Part shown: positions 22,492-33,695 of the stretch, piece by piece | Layout: each line of letters opens with the position of its first letter | Position numbering within the stretch: position 1 is the stretch's first letter | NCBI GenBank assembly: GCA_021307315.1 | Contig: JAJSPD010000041.1 | Location: 186,001-250,000 of the forward strand | Source: Bisporella sp. PMI_857 | Lineage: Eukaryota > Ascomycota > Leotiomycetes > Helotiales > Helotiaceae | Length of the DNA: 64,000 nt | Direction of reading: 5' to 3' | The notes under the pieces: generated by a model | Told to the model about the DNA's origin: nothing | What the model saw: the letters and a program-made list of their open reading frames with translations, nothing else | Database searches by the model: none | Made by a program: the position numbers and the translations under genes

Positions 22492-24183
22492 TCACGGTAG
22501 CTAGAATCGTGTATGCGTACGAAATCTACCCAGGTGTGCCTTACCAATTGATGTTGGGATTGTGGGTCCAGGAAGCTGGGTGCGGACTAGTCAGCTGGCG
22601 GGTGACGGAGAATCTTTACACCGAAGAATTGTCACCATCTTAGTTCAACTACAATGAACTGTCGACGTGTTAATATATTATAGTAAGTGCTCTATCATCT
22701 ATCCAAGTCGTTATTTAATATCTGGAATTGTGAGTTCAAAGCGTTCCCCGCAATAACCTTTGTCTCTGGCGAAATTTAGCCGCCAAAGAACACGTATGGA
22801 ATGACCGAGTTGAGCTCAGAATCTTCGATTGTAGAGATGTCTAAGAGTAGTCATAGGCTCTAGTATCGGGCGTCTGTCTATTAGTGTTTCTTAGGGAAGT
22901 GTTTGATGAAAAATAGGCTTTACAAACCGTAAGCCATTTCAAATATGAGACTGTACGGGATAGAGGTCTTTTAGATTCCGTACATATTGTCGGCCAGTAG
23001 TCGCCTAGAGGGTGGTGTTAGGCCAGCGTCTCAATTAGCAGCAACCGAATTTGCCCTCCCGGAATCCAGCTATATGATGTTTTGGCCCTAAAGTATGATT
23101 TGATAATACTTCCACGGAGTAGGCTTGTGTCTAGTGTTGGTAACGCTGGTGACGAAGTCCGGGAATCTCTTTTCTTCGGTTCATGTCACTGATCACTCAT
23201 TCCATCATTTGAAGTGGCAAGTTGCTGTATAGTTTTGTTTTCCTCTCCCTCTCTCCCTCTCTCCCTCTCTCCCTCTCTCCTTCTTTCCTTCTTTCCTTCT
23301 TTCCTTCTTTCCTTCTTTCCTTCTTTCCTTCTTTCCTTTGCTTCCCTCCTTTGCTGTAGAATTGCAGACTAGACTCGACGGGTAGTATATCTTAGCAAAG
23401 ACTGAAACATAGCCCTCCTTCTAGACAATTGCGTATTTATACGTCCTCTGTAAAGATCGCTCTTTTGTTAATCTATAGAACCACATCACAGGCCGCCAAA
23501 TGGAATGTCGATATAGCTGTTGGTTCTTGACTCAGAGACTGATTAGTGTTCAAAGCGTCTCGCCTGCACCGGGAGCAGATAAGGCTCTAGGCAGAATTGA
23601 GGACGACTAATATAAACGGCAAAAGTATGCATAACGCTTGCTTGTTATTACTGTCTTGACGGAGAAGCAAATCCTTCATAGCTACATAACGAAGTAGATC
23701 TTGCAAGGGTAGCAACGAGAGGGTATTGTCAGGAAAAGATTATAGCTGATATGAGGCTTCCAAAATTGCGTCGTGCGGGTAAAGACGTTTCAAGGTATCT
23801 TACGGTCACCTTACTTTGCACGAGGGCGTCTGCATCTCTCTGTGATTTTGCTACCTTAAGCATACTCGCATGGGATTGGATAGCATTTCGTAAGGCAAAT
23901 TACGTCTAGTTATCTAACATCTTGTCACCAGTATAAGAAATATCCATTCTCCCAAAAGAACGTACGTTACTCAACTACAGTCGTGCTAGTTTTCCTTTAC
24001 CTTCATCAAACAGCCTTACTTGCTCGCACAAGCTGAATCGCTAGATGAGATATGAGTATATGTGCGGAATCGGAAAAATAATGTTCCTCTCTAGCCAATG
24101 AGATCTGCCAGTTGCGCGGTGTCGGTTACCCCCCAAAGATCGTCCCACACTTTTCACCCACACGGATCAGAACAGCGAAAAAG
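22492..24183. other. Long intergenic region without a recognisable gene
   Basis: Apart from the polypyrimidine microsatellite at 23243-23340, no coding frame, repeat or RNA gene could be supported. Confidence 0.5.
23243..23340. repeat. Compound polypyrimidine microsatellite
   Basis: Repeats of CTCTCCCT (about four to five units) pass directly into repeats of CTTCTTTC (about seven units). The plus strand is almost pure C/T for about 100 bases. Confidence 0.95.
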
Positions 24184-24570
24184 ATCGAAAAGCCACAAAA
24201 CGCTAATGCGACCCACAAACATGGGTGCCAAAGAATCTGCGTGAAAAGCCACAAAATGCAATGCGACCCACAAAGCAAGGATGCTGAGAATCGGCGTGAA
24301 AAGCCACAAAATGCAATGCGACCCACAAAGCAAGGATGCTGAGAATCGGCGTAAAAAGCCACAAAATGCAATGCGACCCACAAAGCATGGATGCCGAGAA
24401 TCGGCGTGAAAAGCCACACAATACAGCCTACAAGGATTTTCAGAATCAGCGCAAAAAGCCACAAAATGTATGCGATCCACAAAGCATGGATGCTGAGAAT
24501 CGGCGTGAAAAGCCACAAAACGCAGCCCACAAGGGTTTTCAGAGTCAGCGCGAAAAGCCACACAAAATGA
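24184..24570. repeat. Minisatellite, 55-bp unit, about seven imperfect copies
   Basis: Units start with GTGAAAAGCCACAAAATGCA and continue to GACCCACAAAGCATGGATGC and GAGAATCGGC. Exact 55-bp spacing is seen between 24241, 24296, 24351 and 24406; later units are 46-52 bp because of internal deletions. Because 55 is not a multiple of three, successive units are read in successive frames, and all three minus frames stay open through much of the array. Confidence 0.9.
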
Positions 24571-24692
24571 GTGGGGGACGGCTTCCAGGATCGCAAAAGA
24601 GACGTTTGAGAATACTGTCAAGTCATTCGCAACTAGGTCCTAATTCGGTCGCGTGACCCGAGTCTGGACCGTACCGATATGATACGTCACAT

Positions 24693-24938
24693 AGAAGGCT
24701 TCCTTAGTCAACCGCCCACCCTACTCAACCGCCCAAATTTTGGTTTTATTAGAATTTTGCCACAACAACATCATTTAATCAGAATTTGAACACTGCCACG
24801 GTAATTTTCGAGTTAATTTACATTAGATCCCTTAATTTGAGAATAATCTGACTATTTTGAAATTTTTCGATTTTTTTTGGTGTTCCTACTATTTTTCGGC
24901 GGTTGAGTAGGGTGGGCGGTTGACTAGGGAAGCCTTCT
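24693..24938. mobile_element. 246-bp MITE with 41-bp terminal inverted repeats
   Basis: Left arm 24693-24733 and right arm 24898-24938 are inverted copies with one mismatch by eye (core GTCAACCGCCCACCCTACTC). The inside is AT-rich and non-coding. If the outer AGAAGGCTTCC palindrome is instead flanking DNA, the element would be about 223 bp starting at GTCAACC with a TA duplication, as for Tc1/mariner types; the two readings cannot be told apart from one copy. Confidence 0.85.
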
Positions 24939-25735
24939 GGCAACTTTATCATAAAATTCTAGAGCACGATCTCAAAACTAGCCCTATGACAATGGCTCTA
25001 TGGGCTCATCAATGCCATCTACGGATCCCACCTCTTCTACTTTTTATTACGTACCTAACCCTCAACTTCTCCTTCTTCCCTCGGTCCTATTTCTCCTATA
25101 CTGGATGATCACGATTCTACGGAGTATAGCGGAGAAGACTTTAGCCTCTGCGCATGCTCCCCATTATGTACGGGCGATGCTCTTCTTCCCAGCTCCTTCA
25201 CATCGACTTTACTAATATTTGTATCCCAGTAGGCAAATTGATGAATCGATGTCAGTAGAGGATCGAAAGTGGCAGCGCGTCTGCGTGCATAGAATGGACC
25301 GCAGCAGTAGCCTCATTATTTTAGCAAGACCAGCAGGCAGCTCACCTACACTTGTATCCCCGACCGGCGTCCTGACACATCGTCATTCCGCACGTAGACG
25401 TGGAATTTTATAGAGTCAGTGTCGCCCCGAATGAGCACTAGAGCAACTATAGGAAAAGGGGAGATGGTCGAGCGTTTTTGGAGACAAGTCATTAAATGGT
25501 TGTTATATTAATTAAGCAGCGAATTAAATTTGTGAATATGGTAATGAAGGGCCGCTTACACGAGAGTGACGAAGCACCAGTTTCGATACCCCAAAACATC
25601 ACAAATATTATCCCCAAAATATCGTTAATGTGACTCAAAACTCTGCGAAATCTCCCATACTGTGATACTATTCCATATCTATATACTCCCCTTTCTGGTC
25701 TTCGAGATAGCTGCACGGTTCTAGATCAAAAGCCG
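24939..25735. other. No recognisable gene
   Basis: Short ORFs on both strands (for example plus 25219-25413, minus 25716-25492) lack motifs. Confidence 0.45.
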
Positions 25736-26345
25736 ATTCGAGTTCTTCAGAATCTAGCTCATCAGAGTCGAATTCCTCGGAGTCGAGTTCCTCAGAGCCG
25801 AGTTCGTCAGGTTCTACCTCTTCAGATTCTAGTTCTTCAGAATCAGAGACAACTCAACAATCCCCTCCGCAGAACAAACCTCCACTGCCAGTGCGGACGC
25901 TTCTACTGAGACCCCCAGTGGGGAGGGAATGTTCAGCGATCCATATGTTCACTCAGACACGCCCACAGTCACTCAGGATACTTCTAAATCAAGCCCAACA
26001 AGCTTAACAAGCTCCCCAACGGAAACCCTTCCCACGGAAACCGAAACTCTCAACCCAATTCTTCAGGTTCTCTAGAAGAGACCTCAAGCAGTTCTGGAAG
26101 TTTCTAGATCCCTTTGTGTACTCTGACTCCATTACAGCAACCAAAGAACCAACAGAGTCAACTTCTACAGGTGAGCCAGAAGCAACTGCTATGAGTTCTG
26201 CATCGCCAATGAGCCTACCTCAACACAAAGTGAAGCCTCCCAAGTTACGAGCCCAGGATGCCTACTGAGGCACCCTCTAGGTCAAGCACTTTTGATGACC
26301 CATATAGATATTCGGATTTTACCTCTGCTACAGAAACTGCAAGCA
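25736..26345 (+). pseudogene. Remnant of a Ser/Thr-rich, repeat-containing surface-type protein
   Basis: From about 25738 one frame reads DSSSSESSSSESNSSESSSS and continues as a Ser/Glu/Pro-rich tract. After a frame change at about 25927 comes FSDPYVHSDTPTVTQDTS. Related motifs recur as FLDPFVYSDSITATKE (about 26100) and TFDDPYRYSDFTSATETAS (about 26290). These are spaced by 170-190 bp with Ser/Thr/Pro-rich linkers and in different frames. The composition resembles fungal wall or secreted proteins. There is no signal peptide or start codon in view, and the frames are broken. Confidence 0.5.
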
Positions 26346-26349
26346 GGGG

Positions 26350-26640
26350 AGGCCGCGTAAGGAGAGGTTCGATGGACTTGCGGTAGGTTGTAAAGACGTC
26401 TGGGAGCCGGAGCTGTTGAAAGTCTTGAAGCTGAAGATGACGGCTAATAATGTCAGTCTGAAGGCTCTTGAAATCCACTCTATTCTTCGCACAAGCCTAC
26501 GTGACATCTCTCTTTCGCCCTTTTTTTACTTCTCGCCGCCGTCACCGGCCATCCAAACTGCACCTGCTTTCAGCTTACTATCCTCGAGAGTCGGGTGATC
26601 ACTTCCTTGATCATACTAGCGCGAATACATACAACTTACT
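26350..26640 (-). repeat. Diverged duplicate of 34110-34420
   Basis: The segment around GGTAGGTTGTAAAGACGTCTGGGAG, TTGAAAGTCTTGAAGCTG and the following 200 bases aligns with 34130-34410, in the same orientation but with many substitutions. On the minus strand it would encode LQTDIISRHLQLQDFQQL, against KSLQTDMNSRGLQFQDSQHL in the other copy. It is probably a duplicated fragment of an unidentified gene. Confidence 0.55.
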
Positions 26641-26916
26641 CTTTAGATCCGTATACTCTCCTAGAGAAGCCTCACACAACGAAGTCTGCACCGCCGAAAT
26701 CTCCAAATTCATTTCGCGCTTCAGGATAAAGGCTTTTTGTGTCCTCAGCTTCAATATATCCGCAAAGCTCCATCTGTTGGGCAGGGAAAATGTACAGCGG
26801 AAGAAGTTGCGTGAAGTCGTGATTGTTTCCGGTACTAAGAGCGTGAAGGATGGGATGGTCCGAGAGGGTCACTTAAGTAGATGACAATATTCGAGTCTGC
26901 CATCCTGGGCAAAGCC

Positions 26917-27192
26917 CTATGGAGATATTAGATGGTATTTATAGGCATTTATGAGTACAGAGCGAAGTGGAGATACGGGCAAGAGTTTCGAGGAACTGGG
27001 TAGGTTTGTAAGGCGGGCTGGCCCTTGATGCGCCTGCAAATAGCATCTGCAGATGAAGTACAGTAGTAGATTGGCAATTAGGCTCCATAAAGCGACTTGG
27101 GTTCTCAGAAAAATGATTGTAAAAGAGTGTGCTGATGCGGGGCTCACGTAAGTTGGGAGACGACCCATTGGAGAAACACGAGGTTCTGCCAA
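26917..27192 (-). CDS. Short hypothetical ORF with a hydrophobic segment
   Basis: The 91-codon frame includes a hydrophobic run (about residues 30-50) ending in a Cys pair, which could be a membrane span or signal-anchor. No family recognised. It may be an exon of the duplicated gene family represented at 26.4 and 34.2 kb. Confidence 0.25.
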   Translation of the reverse strand: MAEPRVSPMGRLPTYVSPASAHSFTIIFLRTQVALWSLIANLLLYFICRCYLQAHQGPARLTNLPSSSKLLPVSPLRSVLINAYKYHLISP

Positions 27193-27289
27193 CGATACTC
27201 CTGATGGCTAACTTAGAGATAAAAAATGTTAGTTAAACACAGCCACACACTAAGTTTAGCCTCAAAACGGGAAGGCTTCCTCCCTCATT

Positions 27290-28330
27290 GTCGAATTTAC
27301 CAACCCCGAGCACGTAATTGATGACGGTCTCATTACCGAGACGGCGATGCAGCAGTGCGAATATTACGATCAGGAACTTCAAGCTCAAGCAATGCTTCAA
27401 TTGTCAATAATATGGACACATAAATTCTCCCTGCAGAACCCAAATGCGCGGCGTATAACGAAAACACACGAGTTAGGGCAACTCATGTAAGAAGAGGCAG
27501 TAGGAGCAGTTGAGATCAAAAAGGCACTGGCAAACTGTCCTGGGCGCTACAAAAGGACAGACATACGCACAGATAGCTTGGGATCGCTGGCAATAAGTCG
27601 GACCGCCAATACAAAGTCGGGAATTTCCTCTCTCTAAAAATATCGAAAACTATCTCAGACCACGAACAGATTAGCAGCCCGAGCAGCAACTAGAATCTAA
27701 GCAACCGTACATAATTACTCCTTAATGGAGACCAAACGTTCACATCGCACTCGACATGGCGCGTGGGAGGGAAGAGCATGATTCGGTCGTAAGCAGATCG
27801 CATACCTCTGCTTTTATCCTTTATACAGACAGCAGTTGCACCAACGATAAAGTTGGCGCTTCAGCCGTGACAGCCGACGGCTTTATCATACATCAATCAT
27901 GCCTAGGCCAGGCATCAGAGACTACCATGTACGCGGCCGAGCTTAGAGGGATATTCTCAGCACTCTAGATCGCATATAGGATCAGCCCCTAGAATATCAT
28001 AATTTTCACCAATAACCAAGCAGCAATCAGAGCCCCGGTCAGCCTTTAACAACCAATCCGGCCAGTACAGCCTGCCTCAGATACTGTGGATGATAGAAAA
28101 TTTGAGGCGGAAAGGGATGAGAGCTAGAGGTGCGCTGGATACCAGCTCATATAGGCATTGGTCAGACTACTAACAGACCGCCGGGTTATTCTCTTGTAGT
28201 GGATGGGAAGAAAGTTGGACATTTAAAAAGACGGGACGAGAGCTCTATAGGATATGTCCGATGCCGACTATCAAGGTCCTTCTGCTGCACAAGTCAGTAC
28301 CACTCAGCTCGCTAATAGTACAGTTGCGCA
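27290..28330 (+). pseudogene. LINE-type retrotransposon remnant with RNase H domain
   Basis: The frame at 27756-27968 contains ILYTDSSCTNDKVGASAV and MYAAELRGIFSAL, the first Asp and the Glu block of RNase H1-type domains at the end of fungal LINE (Tad-like) polyproteins. The later LRWIPAHIGIGQT frame supplies the W-x-PAH-x-G motif. An upstream stretch (27300-27450) reads CEYYDQELQAQAML in an open frame. Stops and frame changes disrupt everything. Confidence 0.6.
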
Positions 28331-29129
28331 CAGCAAAGATAGCCTGCAGAAAAGGCTCCCAAATTGTGTTTCATATCATGAGAACGGCCGGGCTTCTTGG
28401 TAGTTATAAATCCCATAATTACAGGCCATGCATTTGAAACCATTTAGGATGCAGTGAACTGAACTCTGACTTAAATGGTGTAGCGGAGTAGAGGAGGTAT
28501 GGATAACTACAACTGGTCAGGTGGTCAGATCATACCGAACCTTAATGCCGCATGAGCGCGACTTTCGGTGGGATCGGTATATGAGTCTATAAATCAATCA
28601 GCCGTTCGATACTCAGCAGATGCATCGCAGTAGCTCAGTCTCTTCACCGCCTATCCGGTAGATGAGATCTTACTGCTGCTTTTCGAAGAGGAGCTACAAA
28701 ACAGCCCTCAACAAAAGAACCCATATCTCTACCATCTTCGAAAGAACCTTGTCGAATGCAGTACATACCAGCAGCTGAGACCGGCTCAGAGTCGACCTGG
28801 AGTGTCCATTTCATTTGGCAAGCAGCCAACCTTGCCGTCTCCTTGCAGTAGGAGCAGTTTTGGGGTTCCAAACTCTTTCCGGCCAAGATTGGGAGAAATA
28901 TGGAAGAAAGATGCAGCCTGGCGTCGACATTTCGCTAACAGAAGACTTGATGAGTTGGCCTTTGCGTGTGGGCCCCACCTAACCTCAGTCTAGGCTCCAG
29001 GCGTTCATCATCGTGCAGCCATCCCCAAAAAGGCTTTGTTCTTCAATAGGAAGAATGTCGCGGCGGTTATTTGGGACTATTAAATGAGGAGCACTTAGGA
29101 TGTGGTTGGTGGGACTCCCGAGTTCGAAT
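28331..29129. other. No assignable gene
   Basis: An 80-codon minus ORF at 28886-28644 has several Cys (CSYCKETARLAAC) but no recognisable family. The last eight bases (29122-29129) are the target duplication of the next element. Confidence 0.4.
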
Positions 29130-32100
29130 CAGCGTGATAAAAATTACTCAACCTATTCAAATATACTCTGAGTATACTCTGAGTAGCTTTGAGTTGAGTT
29201 GAGTAGGATATAAATTAAGTTGAGTTGAGTTGAGTTGAGTAGACTCAAAGCTTACTCAAAACCTACTCAAAACTTATTTAATACTTATTTTTGGCTGTTT
29301 TTAAAAGATTAGAAAATATAAATATAAAATTTTTTATATAAAGCATCTAATTAGTAAAGAAAAGTAAGCAATTAATAATAAACTAGCTAATTATTAATAA
29401 AGCAATTAATTGATAATTTCAAAAGTATTCTCTTCTACTATTTCTTCTTCTTCTTCTTTTTCTTGATTATTATAAAGACCCCAGCTTTTTAAGGCTATAA
29501 TATACTCGAAAGTATTCTTATTTAGCCTATTTCGATCTTTATTAATAATTCTAGCTCCTTGGCTAAAAAATCGTTCGGAAGGGGCCGAAGTAGCTGGAAT
29601 CTGTAAAAAGTTTCGAGCTAATAAAGATAATACTGGATATTTATCTTTATTATTAAACCAATAAGTTAAAGGCTTTACCTAAAGAAAATATTAGTAAACA
29701 TATTAATATATATTAAAAAAAACCAAAAAAAAAAAAAACTTACTATTCGATTAGCCCTTCTTTCTTGAAAATAAAGAATTAATTCATCTAATTCTTCATC
29801 TTCGTTTTCAATATATATATTATCTTCGTTATCGCTAACGTTATATATATCTAAAGCTTCGGCTTGAAGTATAGGTAGTTGCGTAGCTAAATAATCCCGC
29901 TTATAACTTTTAGAAGTTAGTAGATTTAGTTAAATATAAATATTAATATAACTTACTTTTGATATATTTCCTCTAATTTATTAAATATATCTATAGCTTG
30001 AGCTCGACTAAGGCCGATAGCTTCTAGCCCTTCTCTTTTAATTCTAGGGTCTAGAAGTAAAGCAATATATAAAGCTTTATTATTTTCTGATATTCCTGAT
30101 TTCGGAAAGTATTTCCGAAGCTTTATAATACCTTTATTAATTGCATCGGTAAAGTTTGCGTCCTAATTAATATTAATATATTATTAATAATAGAATAAGA
30201 TTACTTACGTTTAATTCAGATTTTATAGTATCTAATCGATTATAAATACTATATAACTCGGGGATTAAATAATATATAGTCGGGTATTTTTCAGCTTGTA
30301 ATTTCGTAGTAGCTTTAACAAATATAGAAAATATCTTAAGACATTTTTCTAAATAAGTTATATCGGAATCCTTTAATAAGAAAGCGTTTTTATATTTCTT
30401 AAAAAAGTCGGAATCGGATAAACTAATAACTGCTTTTATAGCCGGCCAAAGGTTAAGGAATTCTTTAAGCATATTATAAGTAGAAGACCATCGAGTTTTT
30501 TGATCTAATTTTAATCAGTATTTATAATATAACTTATAAAATAAAGAGTTACTAACCTAATTGCGGTGTTTTAGGATTTGGAATATCTAAAGCTTCGATT
30601 TGCCTATTTAATAATCGCATATTTTCTTGAGAATATTTAATTCCGATTATTATTTTTCGAATTTTTTTCCATAAGTTTGCAGAGTTATCTATTAATAATG
30701 TTAGCTTTAATATATAATAAATTAAATAATAAAAACTTACTAATTAAATCTGCTTCGTTTATTTCTTCGTTATTCTCTATTGCAAAAATATTCTGATTAT
30801 CGAGTTCGTTATAAGCTTCTTTAATAAGCGTTTTTAGTATATCTTGCACTACTAAGTTTAATACGTGTGCAAAACACGGTATATCTCCGGTAAACTTAAT
30901 ACCTTCGAATAAATAATGCCTTCGAAAAGCGCTTATTAAAGTATCGTTAGAGCTAGCGTTATCTCTTGTTATACTGTAAATTATTAGTCAAAAGTTTTAA
31001 TATAAGTATTTAAAATTGGATATAATTTACCTAGATATATTAAACTCAATATTATATTCTCTTAAAGTCTCTAATAAAACTTGATTTAAATATAAGCCAG
31101 AATGCTTCTTTTTTAAGTCTTTCATAGCTAATAAATAAGATTTAAGCTCGAAATTCTTATTTATAAAATGACTATTAAAATAGTTAGTAAATATTATTAA
31201 TAAAAGTAATAGTAATATAATAAAGTAACTTACATAGTAATACTAAAATAAGCATCTTGGTTAATTGCCGTCCACCCGTCTAAAGTTAAAGAGAAATTAC
31301 TATTAGACTTAATATTATCGCTTAATTCCTTTTTAATAAAAGATTGCTTCTCTTTATAAATAGAAACTAAATCTTCCTTAAGAGCTTTATAATATATCGA
31401 AGGAACTTCTTTTGATAAATATAATACAAGCTCTTTAAATGATTGCGAAGTAACTGATCGAAAAGATAAATTATTTGATATAATAAAGTTTAAAAGTAAT
31501 CTCTTGAATCTTATTATATTAAATACTTCTTTTTCTGGTGAGTTAGAGCGTTTAGCAGCTCTTTGCTTAGCAAATATATCTGTAATAGTACTAGTAGTAC
31601 TAATAGTATTACTTTGAAAAGACTCGGCCGCTAAAGAATCATCTAGTATAATAGTTAGTAAATATTCATTATAACAATAAAAAAAATTTGAGTTAAAGAA
31701 TAGTAATATAACTTACTTTCATCTAAGCTATTCAGAACTCTTATTATATTAAACGCTTTATGATTAGACTTATAATGCGCAATATAATTCGATGTCGATT
31801 GGTTTACTCTTTGATTTAAAAAAGTTTTACTATAAAATAGATATTAATATAAAGTTAATAATAAAGGTTTAATAAATAGTACTTACCGGCAATTAGGATA
31901 TAAACATTTAATTGTAACAGTTCGGTAGTTTTCCGGCTTTTCCGGCTCTTTTTTAGCTGGATCTAAAGTTTTCGAAAAAAGTTGTTTCTTAAATATAAGA
32001 CTATTTAAATCTTGAAAAGGGCTTAGTTCAAAATCAGGATGGTTTTGAATAAGGTTTAGCTTAGTTGCTTGAGAGTTCGACATATTATATATATAATTGA

Positions 32101-32637
32101 TATAATAAGTAAAGGAAAAGTAATAGAAGTAGTAGTAGTAATACTAGTTAATCGAAGTGAAATTTTTTTTTTAACTTGAAGATATTAAGTTGAATATATA
32201 GTAGAAAATAAGTAGAGTGTTATTCTAGAACAATCTGGTTATATTAATAATCAAAGTACTAGATTCTTCTAGAAAATCAATTAATAATACTATTAGTAAG
32301 CTGATAAATAGTAAAGAATAACGTAGAATCTATAAGAATTTTCTCAAGTTACCAGAATATACTAACAATAGCTTATATTAGTAATTATATAATAATATAA
32401 TATAGCTATTATATAAATTCTAGATCATTTCTATTAGTAATTTTATTAGTAAGCTTAGAAATAATAAAGAATATCTCTCGGTGATTTTCGGTAACTATCG
32501 GCTAGCGCCGGCCTACTCGAGTATACTCAGAGTATACTCAGAGTAGCCTTGAGTTGAGTTGAGTAGGTTTGAAATATCATTGAGTTGAGTTGAGTAGCTA
32601 TAGCTACTCAACTCAACTCAACTCATTTTTTACGCTG
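29130..32637 (-). mobile_element. Complete, probably autonomous hAT transposon (3,508 bp)
   Basis: Ends are CAGCGT at 29130 and ACGCTG at 32637, flanked by a perfect 8-bp duplication GTTCGAAT (29122-29129 and 32638-32645), the hallmark size for hAT. Both ends carry subterminal arrays of the pentamer-type motif TGAGT/ACTCA (TTGAGTTGAGTTGAGT) and the palindromic ACTCTGAGTATACTCTGAGT. These are probably transposase-binding sites. The body is roughly 70 % A+T, far above the neighbours. It encodes a full-length transposase on the minus strand. Confidence 0.95.
29406..32083 (-). CDS. hAT transposase, ten exons, 720 aa, intact
   Basis: Exons (minus strand): 32083-31887, 31829-31717, 31642-31234, 31171-31031, 30973-30741, 30688-30557, 30504-30209, 30162-29957, 29906-29744, 29678-29406. 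All nine introns (46-74 nt) have GT..AG ends, mostly GTAAGT donors, and the joins total 721 codons including the stop, with no interruption. A BED-type zinc finger spans exons 1-2 (CLYPNC, then HYKSNH). The catalytic core shows LTLDGWT (first Asp), CFAHVLNLVVQDIL, TRWSSTYNML and ALLLDPRIK. The C-terminal dimerisation region ends LLARNFLQIPATSAPSERFF with the catalytic Glu. A Glu-rich tail follows. Codon use is extremely A/T-rich. Start: first ATG of the BED exon, 551 bp inside the element end. Confidence 0.95.
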
Positions 32638-32645
32638 GTTCGAAT

Positions 32646-33695
32646 ATTGCAACCGTTTTAGTTGCTTAAATTTTGTCTCGAGTATCACGCGCAAAAGCCA
32701 AATATTAAGATGTCCAAAGAGACTTGCAGCGCAGCTCGCCGAACAGGCAACATACTCTCGTCAGCCATTTCAAGAATTTTATATCCACCTCCTGGCTCCA
32801 TTAGTGATGACGGTAATTTGAGAAGTCTGGTAGAGATGCGGATAAGCACCGCCCATCAGGATGCTCTCTCTTCCTCGATTCCAGCAAGTTACCTAAAAAT
32901 TCTTCCCTTTGTCTCTCTTTGTCTAGTACTCAGCCTTGTGTCCATTATATATTCATAAATAGTGTCAAATGGGCATCAATGCCTGCGCTTCTAGGATTTC
33001 ATATTCACTACGTTAACACATTGGTTGGGCTTGCTTGAGGGCGAACCTCGTCCACTTATAGTCTCACCAATCTAACATATTTCCTCCTCCTACCTTTTCC
33101 TGCCTCCCAACCATAATTTAAATTTTCTTCAACGGACTCTTCACCAATCCAGCCCCCGTAGCCCCGCCTCTTTGGGAGCCTCATCCGGGTACGTCCAAGC
33201 TTGAAAACCTTCACTCAGACCTGTCGTCTCCGGTACCCAAGCTTTACTATAATTTCCTTTGAATCATAATCAAACACCTGCTTAATCAGATATAAGATTC
33301 TTTCTTTACGCAGGTCATATGTTGAAATAGAAGAAGAAGGTCACAGAGCCTTCAGAGAGTAGTATAGGGCAAACGAGTCAATTGCTGAAGGTTGTAGAAC
33401 TATGAGTCTACGGGAGAAAATCTGTCTACTTATAGAGATGTGTGATACTCCCACATGAGTATCATATGTGTATTATCACATGTAACCAGTATATAGATTC
33501 GTCATCGAAGGCAAAGTAAGTATCCATCTTCCGCAAGCATACCTACCGCTTCCGCAATAGGTTAGGTACGATCCTTAGACCTAACCTTGTTTAATACCAT
33601 TGCCTACTCTGGCTAAGTATTACTAGTTTCCTTAGTTTGAAAATAAGTCGTAGCCAACGAGCGTGGATTAGAATCATTCAGCACCGCGCCGCCAG
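32646..33695. other. No assignable gene
   Basis: A plus ORF at 32662-32958 has a hydrophobic C-terminal segment but no recognised domain. The rest shows nothing clear. Confidence 0.4.

Noticed and set aside
24126..24656. Three overlapping 100-156-codon ORFs across the minisatellite
   Set aside because: The 55-bp period rotates frames, so the same repeat yields all of them; no start context, domain or splice evidence.
29160..29260. TTGAGT tandem repeats as a possible telomere-like or satellite array
   Set aside because: They are confined to the subterminal ends of a hAT element with perfect target duplication, so they belong to the element.
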